Assembly: GCA_002917775.1 (NCBI GenBank)
Contig: KZ627155.1
Location: 406,675-470,674 of the forward strand
Direction: 5' to 3'
DNA from: Glaciozyma antarctica PI12
Lineage: Eukaryota > Basidiomycota > Microbotryomycetes > Kriegeriales > Camptobasidiaceae
Length of the DNA: 64,000 nucleotides
The notes beneath the pieces are model-generated. The model was not told the DNA's origin. It did not search any database and saw nothing but the letters and a program-made list of their open reading frames with translations. Made by a program: the position numbers and the translations under genes. Shown piece by piece: positions 53,204 to 64,000 of the stretch (the stretch's first letter is position 1; each line of letters starts with the position of its first letter).

Positions 53204-56200
53204 TCACAGCAAACCCGTCTGCCGACGCTGAAGCGGCGAATGGGGCGAGGTAGTGCGGGTGAGGGGGTAGGAAGGGGTTCGAGGGAAAGCGGACGACGTG
53301 CTAGGGGGTGTAAGGGATGCGGTACTGCGATAAGGATACGATAAAGAGGTTTCGAATGGGGAGGAAGGAAAGGCAATGACGGGGGAGGAATCCAGCTGGG
53401 GAGCGAGCGGTCTGGTGCTCAGGTTGGAGGTGGGGAGCTCGCGCCGGAGCGAGAGTTTGCGCGGTCGAGAGAGAAGAGTCGAGGGGGATCCGTGGTCCGT
53501 GTCGAAGGAGGATGTCGAGGAGAAGGACATGATGGACCGAGGACGAGGGCGGGAGGTGCTGGCGGAACCTCGCGAGAGGATTGCGGCGAGGCGCGCCTGG
53601 CTCTCGCGACCCGTCTCGAGAGGGAGCGACACCGTCCTCCCTCCCAGAACGTCCGCAGACGACGCCGAGTGCCGTCGCGCTCGTTGAGTCTCGACATCGT
53701 CGCCCTCGACTCCGCCAGGACCAGCGATGTTGATCCGCTCGCGACCCCAATCCCACCACGACTGGTCCGCACTCGACGCATGCTTGTGCTCGCCCGCTGA
53801 GCTGCGATCCTCGCTCAAGGCAGGCGACGGCGCGCGCTCCGACGGGGTAGGAGAAGCGGCTCCTCCCCAGAGCGACCAGACGTCCGAGCCGCTGCGTGGA
53901 CCCGCCGCTCCCAAGGAAGCCTCGCTCCCACTCCTGCCCATGTCGACGGAGGACGGACCGATCTGGCGAGACGACATGCTCACACCGGTCGGAGGCGTCT
54001 TGAGTGCCGACGATTCGCTCGAGGGTCGTTGGTGCAGGGAATGGGCGGACGGTCGAGGAGGGAGAACGATTCGAGGCCGGATCTGGAGCTCGGCGACGCA
54101 GGACGCGCTGGCGATGGAAGTCGTCCTCCGGCGTTCCTGCTTCTGCGCCTTCGAAGCGGCAGTCGAATGGCGAACCTCGGGAATGCTAGCCTCGTGCCGG
54201 GTGCTGGAGCGTCCGTCGGGAGATGGTCGGAGGGCGCTGCTGGGGAGGACGCCCAGGGACTGCCTCCTCTGATGCTTGACCGACGAGGTCGTCCAAGCCG
54301 GTGGCGGCATCTCCTCGCTCGAAGACATGCGATCCGGACGACGAGGTCGCGACGAAGCGAGCTCCGCCGTGGCGACCGAGTGGGAGAGTTCCACCTGGAG
54401 CGAAGGCCGTTCCTGGCTCTTGCCCGCCTGCCAGCTCAGTCGCCGTTCGCGCACAGGACTGATGCCGTTCGGGAAGAGGCCGAGTCCGTTCATTCGCACT
54501 TGAATCCGCTGCGCGGAGGTCGCCCTCGTCGTCGTGCTGATCGTTCGTAGTGATCGCGGAGAGGTGGGAGGAGACCGGGACGAGTCCGAGGGAGCGGAGG
54601 GGCCGTGGAGGGAGGAGCGGCGAGGATTGAAGGAGGGGAGTTCGGAGGCGCGTCGCTGGGGAGGCGAAGAGGCTGGGAAGGGGACCGAGGCGGTGCTGAA
54701 GGCTGGGAGAGGCGAGGTGACGAGTGCGTTGAGAGGGTCGCTGAGGAGAAAGGCGAGCGCAGCCTGGAACGTGACGAAGGACCAGCTGTAAGGAACGAGG
54801 CGGTCAGCGACAGCACCGAACCAAGAAGCGATTCCTGCACTCACTCAAGCTCCGCTGCCAGATCGTCGCTCAGTCGAAACGTCTTGACAAAGTAGAGCAT
54901 GCTTTCGAGGTCCTCGACGCCCGACCGAACCATCACCCACGCCAGCAGCGGGATCAAATCGTCCGGCGCGACCCTCGACCCCGCCTTGACCCCCTCAACC
55001 GCCGCCACAATCTCCTCAATCGCCAACCGCATGATCGAGATGCACCCCAACGGCGTCCTTGCCTCGACGAGCGTCCGCCGCACCTCCTCCTCCGTCTCGA
55101 AGTCCGACCGCAACGCCAGCACGACTTCAAGCAGCACGGAAGCTGGTGAGATCCCGTTTGGCGCCAGCTTGGACATGGCGGCAATGGCGCCTCGGAGCGA
55201 GGCTCCGTTGCCGAGATCGCAGACGTCGACGCCGAGGTCGGAGGGAGAGATTCGGCGGGAGCGGTAGAGGGAGAGGATGTGGTTGATGGCCGAGTGCTAG
55301 AGCGAGAAGAGGGGGAGGATGGAGGTGGTGTAGAGGTTGGCGAAAAGGAGTCCCATGATGATGCTGTGTGCGTTGGGTTAGCGCTCGACGAGGATAAGGC
55401 CGAGGGATAACGTACTTCTCGAGAAGTTGACGAAGGGTGTTTCGCTCCTCCGAGAGAAGCTTCGCACCCGCTTCGCTACTCTGGAGAGAGCCGACGAGCT
55501 GTACCCACGCCTTATCAAGAATGCCCTTCCGAATACGCTGCATCCACCGCATCGTCAGCCTCGAAGCGCACCGCACGCAAAGCGAACGCACCTGAACCGT
55601 AAACATGTCGAACCCCTTGATGTACGCAAAGCTCGCCTCAAACTCCCGCACCCGAACGCGCGTCGTCTCGAGCGTCAAACTCAGCACCGCAGCGAGCGTA
55701 ACGAGTCCGACCGGCGGGCTGGCCAAAAATGCCAGATCCCTGCGCAACCCATCAGTCTCCACCCCCCGGCATCTAGCGAGAAACTCACGCAATGAAGTCC
55801 CGACTGCCTCCCACCCCCGCTCCACCCCCCGCGACGGCCCACACGGCTCTCCCACTCCTCGTACTCCTCGTACTAGCGACCGACGGAGCCTTCCTTAACC
55901 TGCTGCCGCTCCCTCCCACGCTCGCCAGCTCGATCCGACTCTTCTGACTCCCCTCCCTCCTCACCCTCCCTTTCCCCTCCTCTTTCTTCCACTCCCTCAC
56001 CACCTCCCCATCGACCGCAATAACCCTCACGCGCTCCAACATCGGTGCGCGCGTTTCCGTCGGCGGAGCAGGTGGTGCTAGAGTAGGTGCGGAGGAACCG
56101 CGTCGAAGCCATTTTGGGGCTCGGAAACCGGGCTTGGGAGGCTTGATGAGAGCGGGAGTAGGGGGTAGAGAGGGAGGAAGACGGGGACGGCGGTAGATGG

Positions 56201-57859
56201 TTGATTCGGAGACGATTTGGAGAGGGCGCGGGGGGGAGGAGGAGGGGAGGAGGAAAGGAGAAGGGAGGGGGATGAGGGTTGGTGAGGGAGGGGTGTGAGG
56301 GAGGGAGAGCTCGGATTCGGAGCTGTCGTGCGCTTGGAGAGGTGGGAACGGAATTGAGAGCTCTGGAATCGTCGAGCCTGCCGTACTCGCGCTCGTAGGC
56401 CGCTCCTCGACGACCCATTCGACGTGCGCGAGTCCCCTCGCCGGCTCCAGCCGCACTTGCACGAAGCCCGTCCGCGCGTCTCCGCCGACAGAACGCCACT
56501 TGTCGCCTCCTTCGCTCGGCTTAAAAGCGTGCAGCGCGACGAATTGCTCAAGACCTTCGCGCGAGACTTGCGCAGCCTCCTTGTCCTTCTCTGCGCCCCG
56601 GCCTTCGAACTCGCCGCTGACGCCTCTCGTTCCTCGCACGAATTCGAATCCTGACTTTCTAGGCGAGGGCGAGGTGGAGGGTGCGGGTTGGGAGAGGAGG
56701 GCGAGGGAGGGAAGAGATCGGCGTGGAGGGACGAGGACGAGGGTGGCGGCGTCCCAGGTTTGTCGGAGGAAGGGAAGTGCGGAGGTCGAGAGGAGAGTGT
56801 AGAGCGGGTGCGAGTCGGGATCTTCCTCTTCCTCTTCGGAAGAAGACTCGGATTCGGTGGCGTCCTGCTCGTCCTCGCCGTCCGAATAGTCCTCGATGTT
56901 GCGTTCGCGAGTGAGGCTGAGGGAGAAGTCGTTGCCGCGAGTCGGGGTGAGGGTTTGTGGCGGAGCGAAAGAGGATCTGGTGGGAGAGTTGAAGTCTATG
57001 AGGTCGACCGAATGGCGAGGTGTGGAATACGCGTCGAAGAGGGAAGAAGTACGAAGTCGATGCGATGGGCGGAAAGACAAAAGGTCCTGCCCTCGTCGAG
57101 CTCGAGCTGCTCCCCCGCGCGTGCAGCTTCCCTCCAAGCTTCCTCGTCAAACTCTCCCGTTTCTCCGCCGTCGTCCTCCGCGTGCCCAAACTCGTCAAAG
57201 GAGGGAAGGAGAATCGCCGTTCCGTCCGCTCGCGCCTCGGGATCCAGATCTGCCTCGGGAGCGACGTCCAAAGAGTGGTGATCAAGCTGGGCGATGAAGA
57301 GTCCAAAGTCGTAGCTCTTGCTGTCGTCGAGAACGAGTGCCGACGGCGTTGTGATAGACTTGCGTTCTCGCAAGGGTGGGAGGAGGGTCGTTGGCGGCGG
57401 CGACGTGGAGAGAGGTTCATCTGCAGCTCCACGCTCCTGGTCTTCTGATCCCATCTCCAGCTCGTCCCGCAAGCTCGAAAGGGAGACCTGATCCCCGCCC
57501 TTGGCCGACCTCCGCTTCGCGCCAGCTCCGAAGCTCCTCCGCCACTCCTCCGCGAACGGAACCTCTCCTTCCCCGCGCGTGAAGTCAGCCACAACAGGGC
57601 TGCTTCCCTGGCTCCTGCTTGTCCCTGCGGTTCCAGAGTCTCTCCCGGGGAACGCGGTGGTGAGTTGCCGTTGGTCTCCTAGCTCTAGCGTCGGGCCAGC
57701 CGTCACGCGTCGAAGGTAGAGTGGTCGGTCGGGAGAGGTTGGTGGTAGGAAATGGGACGGGGAGAGTGGCGACGGAGTGGCGCCGAGTGGGATATGGGAG
57801 AGGGAGGGATGCGAGGTTGGAGGATAGGTGGGCAGGGCTGAGAGAAGCGTGGCGAGCAT
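53204..57859 (-). CDS. VPS9-domain protein, probable Rab5-type GEF
   Basis: VPS9 domains load GTP on Rab5-type GTPases at endosomes. The domain spans about 55,450-54,700: MLYFVKTFRLSDDLAAEL preceded by APDDLIPLLAWVMVRSG, and after an intron WSFVTFQAALAFLLSDP. Upstream helices (RIRKGILDKAWVQLVGSL, VSLRGAIAAMSKLAPNGI) fit the helical bundle before VPS9. The N-terminal half is long and low-complexity with acidic stretches. The C-terminal 500 residues are Ser/Pro-rich and end QRRQTGLL. The start is set at the Met of MLATLLSALPTYPP (57859) because no upstream ATG is in frame; an exon upstream (about 58,177) reads through but lacks an ATG. Near 57,090 the frame shifts by one base between LELDEG and QDLLSFRP with no intron signal. 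Confidence 0.75.
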
Positions 57860-58235
57860 TTGACGGTACGCCGTAGCCGCCTGGAGGTACTGGAAGTCAG
57901 TGCGTTCCCTCGAAAAGCTCGCAGGACAAAGGCATACCTCTGGGAGCCCGTAGCAATTAGAGAGACGAGAGGGAAGGTGGCCGCCTTGAGTCAACAAAGG
58001 CGAGCTGGCGACAGGCCAAGAGACTCTGTGGTCGAGCTGGTCGCTCGAGTGGGAAGGCGGTCGAGTCGATTCTGTTCTCCCAAAAGAGAGAGGAGAAGCT
58101 ACACTTCCCACGCTAGGAGAGAGGAGAGGAGGGGGGACCTTTGTTTTTCGAGCTCTCGTCCCTTCCCCTCCTCCCACTCACTCGAACAACCTCGCTTCGT
58201 CCAACCCACCTCAAACACCTCCCGACTACTATACA
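57860..58235. promoter_or_regulatory. divergent promoter region of the VPS9 gene and histone H2B
   Basis: Contains a possible 5' exon of the VPS9 gene on the minus strand and the H2B promoter on the plus strand. I found no certain TATA box or histone-type upstream element. Confidence 0.45.
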
Positions 58236-58979
58236 ATGGCACCCAAAGCAGCTGAGGTGAGTACATCGCACCCGCTTCCAGCGAGTCAAGCTAAACGTTC
58301 TTCACACCCACCGCAGAAGAAGCCCGCCTCGACCACCGCCGGCAAGGCTCCCGCCTCCAAGGCTCCCGCTGGCAAGGCTCCCGCCAAGAAGGCCGTCAAG
58401 AAGACGCCTGCCGCCGACGGAGAGAAGAAGAAGAAGAGGAAGACCCGCAAGGAGACTTAGTGAGTCGCGTCGTCGCGGTGTTTGCAGACGACGAGGAAGC
58501 TGACCACGACACGCGCAGCTCCTCGTACATCTACAAGGTCCTCAAGCAGGTCCACCCCGACACTGGTATCTCCAACAAGTGCGTTGACCTCACTTGAGTC
58601 GTCGTCGTCGCGTCCCTCCCTCTGCTGATCACACTGGTTTTTTTCTCTCGCGCAGGGCCATGCTCATCCTCAACTCGTTCGTCAACGATATCTTCGAGCG
58701 CATCGCGTCCGAGGCCTCCAAGCTCGCGTCCTACAACAAGAAGTCGACCATCTCCTCCCGTGAGATCCAGACCTCGGTCCGCCTCATCCTCCCCGGAGAG
58801 CTCTCCAAGCACGCTATCTCGTACGCCCTCCCCCTAAGCTTGATGGGATCATAGCTAACCCGGTCTCCGATACACCGTGAGGGAACGAAGGCTGTGTACG
58901 CCGCGTCTTCGATATCGCCACCTGTTCGACGCGCTGACCTTCTCTCCTTCGCAGCACCAAGTTCAGCGCCGGCAAGTAA
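58236..58979 (+). CDS. HTB1: histone H2B
   Basis: Core histone. Exons give MAPKAAE, a Lys/Ala/Pro tail ([27 protein letters not shown]), [70 protein letters not shown] and TKFSAGK. The sequence is canonical and about 140 residues long. Introns fall at 58257-58316, 58461-58518, 58579-58655, about 58821-58880 and about 58899-58954. The fourth intron has a normal GTACGC donor and GCTAAC branch, but the expected acceptor before TGAGGGAACG reads ACACCG rather than CAG. This is either a rare acceptor or a base error. The gene is not next to a canonical H2A in this window. Confidence 0.95.
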
Positions 58980-59126
58980 ACGAGCATCGGGAGAAGGGGG
59001 GAGTTCGTCTTTACGGGAGGCTGTCGTTCAACAATATCTTTGCGTGCAATACTTTGCGTCGCCCAATCCAGTTGTTGTCGACTTCCTGCGAGCTTGCAAG
59101 CTGATCTACATACAACCCTCCTGCGC

Positions 59127-59953
59127 CTATCGCACCGACGCGAACCCACCCCGCTTCTCCTCCTTCGCTCCATCCACCATCTTATCCACCCCTTGCTCCG
59201 CGCCAACCGCCATCTTATCCCCCGGTTCCTTCTTCAAGACGCGGCTCTCGCCCTGGAAGCCGAGGAAAAAGAGCCTCGCCAGATCCTGGCTCCTCGCATC
59301 GCCCTGTACGCGCGTCAGCTCCCGCGCAGGTCGAAATAGGGAGACGAACTCACAAAGAACATGGTCACGCTCGATACGTTCCCAAACCTGCTCATCCGCA
59401 CTGGATACTCGGTCGCCCCACGGCCGCCTGCGTCCTCCTCCAGCAGCTCCCACTCCCCATCCGTCGCCACCGTCTCCACCTCATCAAACTCGATCCCATC
59501 CACTCGATTGACCCACACCTTGACGCGCCTCGGAGCTTCTGGTGCCCGACCCCCGCCTGTACCGATGAGGATCGACTTGACCCGCACTAGTTCTGAGAAG
59601 CGAATCTACCCACACCCCCTCGTCAGCTCCCACTCCTCCCAGAAGCGCAGCGAAGTACGCACATGCAAGATCAGCTCCGCCTCCCCCTCCTGGCTCTCCA
59701 AGCACCCGGCACTCCACACCCCCTCACTTTCCATCCCTTCCAGCTCCTCATTCGTCTTAACCACATCCTTACTATCCATCGGCCTCAGTAAGCGCGGGAG
59801 GTGGGAAGGGTCGGCGAGGTTGAGACCATGCGATTGGGAGAGGAGGAGGAACGGAAAGAGGGAGATGGTTTGCGAGGTGGAGGAGGTGGAGAGAGAGGTG
59901 GAGGGGGGGAGGAGGGAGGTGTCGAGGGAGGTTAGGTCGTCTTGGCAGGCCAT
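59127..59953 (-). CDS. PITH-domain protein (PITHD1-like)
   Basis: PITH domains bind the proteasome in the thioredoxin-like protein Txnl1; PITHD1 consists of the domain alone. Starts MACQDDLTSLDTSLLPP, with a CGCCACAG acceptor directly before the ATG, so a 5' UTR intron is likely. The N-terminal half gives GVWSAGCLESQEGEAEL. After an intron come VRVKSILIG, RVKVWVNRVDGIEFDEVE and YPVRMSRFGNVSSVTMFF, the conserved PITH core. The last exon gives LARLFFLGFQGES and ends GFASVR. About 240 residues, usual for the family. Divergent from the chitinase gene. Confidence 0.82.
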
Positions 59954-60249
59954 CTGTGGCGGGGGTCAGGGAGGGACGGAGGGAGGAGGGGGAGGACGTA
60001 CTGGTGGCGTCGTGTGGGGTGCGGAGGAGGGAGGGAGGTGGCGCCGACGGGTGGACTGGATAGCGGGGGTGTACGGCGCGGCGTAGCAGCGAGCTTGAAG
60101 GCACGTTGGGGTTGAGGGAAGAGCTGTACTCGACTCGGTCGAAGTCGAAGCTCGAAGACGCAACTCCGGTTTGCTCTCCTCCTCCCAACCCGAGTACCGA
60201 CCACACTGGCTCCTGCACCACCCAGTCCCACCTTCCTTCCTCCAAACCC

Positions 60250-61902
60250 CAAGACTCCCTTCCCAGACGAGGACGACGACCCTCCACCCCGCCGGCGGAA
60301 CCTCTACCTCCTCGGTCTCCTCTGCTTCTTCCTCATCTTCCTCCTCCTCACACGCGACTCGCACTACCTCCAGCAACTCCCCTCCTTCCGTTATTCCCCA
60401 CCCAAGGTTGAGATGAGCGTACCGAGGCCCGAGGGGAAAGTCAAGTGAGAACGACCTGCGAGGAGGGGAGCGTAGCTAATGACGGCCCCCGGCCCCAGTT
60501 CTGCGTATTTCACGAATTGGGGCATCTATGCTAGGGGATACAAGCCCGATAGTATCCCTGCTGAGTCTCTGAGCCACCTGCTGTACGCGTTCGCGAACGT
60601 GAGGGAGGATGGAGAGGTGTGAGCTCGCTTGCGCCTGCTCTACGAGTTGCGTGCTGACGGTGCTTTGTTCAGCTTCTTGACCGACGCTTGGTCGGACGAG
60701 CAGATTCACTACGAGGGTGATAGCTGGAACGACGTTGGGACGAACCTCTGCGGGAATTTCAAGCAGATCTACCTGCTGAAGAAGAAGCACCGCCACCTCA
60801 AGCTGCTCCTCTCCATTGGGGGATGGACGTACTCGTCCAACTTTGCGGCGCCAGCTTCTACGGCTGCGGGGAGGGCCAAGTTTGTCTCGTCTTCCCTCTC
60901 CCTGCTCGAGGACTACGGGTTGGACGGTCTCGATATCGACTGGTTCGTTCTCGCGTCGTTCTCGCTTTCGCCGGAACTGATACTCGCTCTCGCAGGGAAT
61001 ACCCCAAGGACGCGCATCAAGCTCAGCACTACGTTGAACTCCTTAAAGCTCTTCGCGAGGGACTCGACCGTCACGCTGCGAGCAAGGGCCTCAGCGTCGC
61101 TCAGGGCTATGAGCTGACCATCGCAGCCGTGAGCCGCCCTTTCTGCCTTCCTTGAGCGCTCACTGATGCCTTTTCTGCAGCCCTGCGGACCCGACCACTA
61201 CTCCAAGCTTATGATCAAGGAGATGGATCGCTATCTCTCCTTCTGGAACCTCATGGCGTGCGTCTCCCCTCCCACCCCATTCTCTCCCCCGCTCACCTTT
61301 GCGCACAGATACGACTACGCCGGCTCCTGGGACTCTACCACGAACCACCAAGCCGCACTCTTCGACAACGGCTCTCCCAACGCCATCTCCACCGACCGCG
61401 CAGTCAAATACTACACCTCTCACGGCGTCGAACCCTCCAAGCTCGTCATCGGTCCGTCCCCCCTCTCCCTCCCCACCTCTCTCCCACTAACGGCTTCGCA
61501 GGAATCCCGCTGTACGGTCGCTCGTTCCTCAATTCCAAAGGCCCCGGAACGCCCTACCAAGGCGTCGGTCAAGGATCATGGGAGGCAGGCGTATGGGACT
61601 ACAAAGCTCTCCCCCTCCCTGGCTCTTCGGAGGGGTACGATCCCGTCCTCGTCGCCTCGTGGTGCTACAACCCCTCGAGCGGGGAATGGGTATCGTACGA
61701 TTCGCTCCAAGGGACGACGAGGAAGGCGGAGTGGATTAGGGAGAGGGGGTTGGGAGGAGCCATGTTTTGGGAATTGAGTGGGGATAGGAAGGGGGAGGTT
61801 GTGGAGGGGGTTAAGAAAGGGATGGGAGGCGGGGATAGGAGGGAGAATCATTTGGGGTATGAGGGGAGTAGGTTTGAGAATTTGAGGAGGGGGATGGAGT
61901 GA
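60250..61902 (+). CDS. GH18 chitinase with N-terminal membrane anchor
   Basis: Cuts chitin, a major cell-wall polymer. After an acidic/basic stretch ([14 protein letters not shown]) a hydrophobic segment [14 protein letters not shown] suggests a type II membrane anchor. The domain begins [15 protein letters not shown] and continues [22 protein letters not shown] and the catalytic motif [11 protein letters not shown], whose W codon is split by an intron at about 60,953-60,995. Then come [25 protein letters not shown] and [15 protein letters not shown]. Six or so introns. The first ATG is not found in the exon with the anchor, so an upstream exon is missing from my model; an internal Met follows the anchor at about 60,412. 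The C-terminus is short, with no chitin-binding module. Confidence 0.85.
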
Positions 61903-62227
61903 GGTGGGAGATAGATGGACACGTTTTTGGGTAGTTTCTGTGCAAATCGTTCGCAAGCTTGATGCTGAGGAGGAGGAGCGAGGAGGAGCAATGGGGAGGA
62001 CAGTACCTGAAACGAGGGACCCTCTTCGCAAGACCTGTCGCGCGCCACTAGGGACTGACGCGACGACTTGGGTATAGCGAAGAAGTAGAATGGCCTACGA
62101 GAACATTAACGTCGCAAGCAAGTAAAAAGCATGCCGTGGATTACCGCAAATAACGCAAATACCGCAACGCCCCCTCCCCCGCCTCCTCAATCGTAACAAA
62201 CGCCACCTCGGCCCACCAAACGAAACC
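61903..62227. other. convergent 3' spacer
   Basis: The chitinase (plus) and thioesterase (minus) end facing each other. No coding sequence or RNA gene recognised. Confidence 0.5.
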
Positions 62228-64000
62228 CTAAGCGTACACCCTGCAAGCAAAGTTAATCAGCTAGCCTCCCGCTTCGCAGCTGGAGTTGACGAACCTCTGT
62301 AGAATGCGCTTATCCTGCAGCCTCGCCTCACGTCGAGCATCAGCTCCCGCAGCCACTTCGCTCGCCGGTCCTTCGGGCACGCGGACATGCCTCAAGCCTC
62401 CTCGGAGAGGGCGACCACTGTCCTTGTCGATCGCGACCTGAGCCGCAACGATTAGCGAGCTTCGGAGCGGGCGGAGGGAGAGACGCACGAGGGAGAAGAA
62501 GGATTCGCTGACGAGGCGCAGCTTCGGCTTGGGCGAGTTTCGGTCTTCTGCGAAAGAGAGGAACGTCAAATTGGACAGAGGGCGAGGGAGGAATCGTGCG
62601 TACCCGCCATCGCGAGCGCGTAGCATTCGACCGAGCTGTCCCAGACCTTGATTACACATGCGCGAACGTACACGACCTCGCCAGGATGAACAGCGCTCTT
62701 GAAAGTCAAGCTGTCGATAGCCGCGCTGCAATCAGGTATCAGCGTTCGATCTCGTTCGGTGGGCGGCTGAACTTACCTCGACCACGGACAGTACGATACG
62801 CGACGAGCGGCGATGCTGCTAACCTCCTCGATCCACCTTATGAGAGCGCCCCCGAAGAGGATGGACTTGCTGTTGCCTGTGGAGGGGAGGAAAGGGTCAG
62901 CCAATCCCGCAGATCGGGAGGACGTCGAACTCACAATGCTGAGGACGAACGATCCACAGCGACATGACGAGAGTCTCCCCCATCTCCAGCGGAGAAGTCA
63001 CGTCCGCCGTCCTTCCCGCCATCACCTTGACCTCCCCCGTCGTCTCCATATCACCCCCCTCCTCCGTCGGCACCCTCAGCTTCCGATAACCTCCCAATCC
63101 CCTCGACCGCGCCTCCTTCTGAACGGTCGCTAGCGGCATTCGCACTGGCTCCATAAAGCCCTCGATAGCAGCGACGACCCAATCTCCCTCGAACTTGAGA
63201 TCCTGATCTTGACGCATGTACGCTTCGACCATCAGCTCGAGCTGAAGCTCGAGGATCAGGTTCTCCTTATCCTCGGACGACTGGGGAGCCACCGCTTTCA
63301 CCTCCTTGATCGCCTGCTCGATGTCGAGGAGCTGAGCGCGAAAAGCTCCGAGGAGAGCGTCGTTTGCTTTGCTGCCTTTGATGCGGTGAGCGCGACGGCG
63401 GCCGGCGAGGAGGTAGCGCTTTGATTCGAGGGTGGAGAGGGGCGTGATTTCCGGGACTTGGAAGCGGGTTGGTGGGGATGGGGATACGAGGTGGAGAGAT
63501 TGGGCGAGGGAGAGGAGGAGTCCTGGTGGTGGGGTAGGGGGAGACCTGGCGACGAAGGTGAGGTAGGCTGCGAGAGGTCAGCGAAGCGGCTAGGGAGTGG
63601 TTGGCTGCGACGGACCGTGGCAACAGTACGTGTGACGCCCGGTCTCAGCAGACTCGCGCAAAACTCGGACCCCAATCTCCATAGACCTGTTGTGCGAGGT
63701 TAGCCCTCGAAGGCGATTCCCAAACAAAGAGAGCGACTTGCGTTCCCCAAGCGCGGTTCACGGCGACCGACAAGTGCACGCAATCGCTAACGCGGATCTC
63801 CTGCCTGCGACCAAAGGTGTTAGGTACTTGAGATCGATATAGGCGATGCGTGCGCACAGAAAGATGACTCGGCTGAAGGGAGAGCAGTCAGCGCTTGGTC
63901 GACAGCGGAGAAGCGAGGAAGCTCACTCGAGAGATACCGTTAGGCATGGGCCGCCACCGTGCTTCGCAGCTACGACTCCAGCAGCGACGTCGATAAGTTT
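62228..64000 (-). CDS. double-hotdog acyl-CoA thioesterase (ACOT-like), 5' end outside the window
   Basis: Hydrolyses acyl-CoA to free acid and CoA. The first hotdog domain enters from the window edge: KLIDVAAGVVAAKHGGGPCL, RVIFLC, RRQEIRVSDCVHLSVAVNRAWGTQ. A linker with KRYLLAGRRRAHRIKGS and LLGAFRAQLLDIEQAI follows. The second domain shows LVMSLWIVRPQH, then ILFGALIRWIEEVSSIAAR, AAIDSLTFKSAVHPGEVVYV and VIKVWDSSVECYALAMAED. Two domains of this type in one chain match ACOT-like thioesterases. The end was set by a GTTCGT donor and a CTTGCAG acceptor giving QRVYA and a stop at 62228; without that intron the stop is at 62261. Several short introns. No frame break noticed. Confidence 0.75.

Noticed and set aside
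1-64000. CRISPR arrays, bacterial operons, rRNA genes
   Set aside because: Spliced genes throughout and no regularly spaced repeats or rRNA-like conserved stretches; nothing supports these feature types.

Overview
The window looks like nuclear DNA of a GC-rich basidiomycete yeast, most likely a red yeast of the Microbotryomycetes (Rhodotorula/Sporobolomyces type). The reasons are very high GC, dense genes on both strands, and many short introns (about 45-100 nt) with GTGCGT/GTGAGT/GTACGT donors and GCTGAC or CTAAC branch sequences just before the acceptor. Fungal-only gene types are also present (a DASH-complex subunit, Hom6, a Rud3 golgin, a GH18 chitinase). The genus is an inference; no marker gene was checked.

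Layout. 0-3.1 kb: a cut-off unknown gene and an RNF216-type RBR ubiquitin ligase. 3.4-8.6 kb: three head-to-tail paralogs (minus strand) of an unnamed family that joins SUMO-like (Rad60-SLD-like) domains to a C-terminal domain with KPVIYLF, YLFWEA, FITYWLP, VTRVFM and EWGG motifs. 8.6-18.1 kb: a weak hypothetical gene, the spliceosomal helicase PRP5, the DASH subunit SPC34 and homoserine dehydrogenase HOM6. 18.4-22.7 kb: two more members of the same family on the plus strand. 22.9-27.7 kb: an SNT1/NCoR-like double-SANT corepressor. 28-36 kb, all plus strand: VMA22, two very divergent H2A-like histone genes in tandem, and a SNF2 ATPase whose N-terminus resembles the N-terminal domain of the unnamed family. 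36.6-45.7 kb: RUD3, NMD3, a large LRR/SAP-like protein and an RMP1-like protein. 46.8-53 kb: an aldehyde dehydrogenase gene followed by a gene-poor, less GC-rich tract of decayed direct repeats and a broken partial copy of the same dehydrogenase. 53.2-64 kb: a VPS9-domain Rab GEF, histone H2B, a PITH-domain protein, a membrane-anchored GH18 chitinase and a double-hotdog acyl-CoA thioesterase cut by the window end.

Most genes are unrelated housekeeping functions. The parts that stand out are the two clusters of the KPVIYLF family and the neighbourhood of two aberrant H2A-like genes beside a SNF2 remodeller. Several clearly essential genes need single-base frame changes, and one N-run is flanked by the same sequence on both sides, so the assembly carries small errors. 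Frame breaks in the duplicated genes should be read with that in mind. Exon boundaries were placed by eye and may be off by a few bases.
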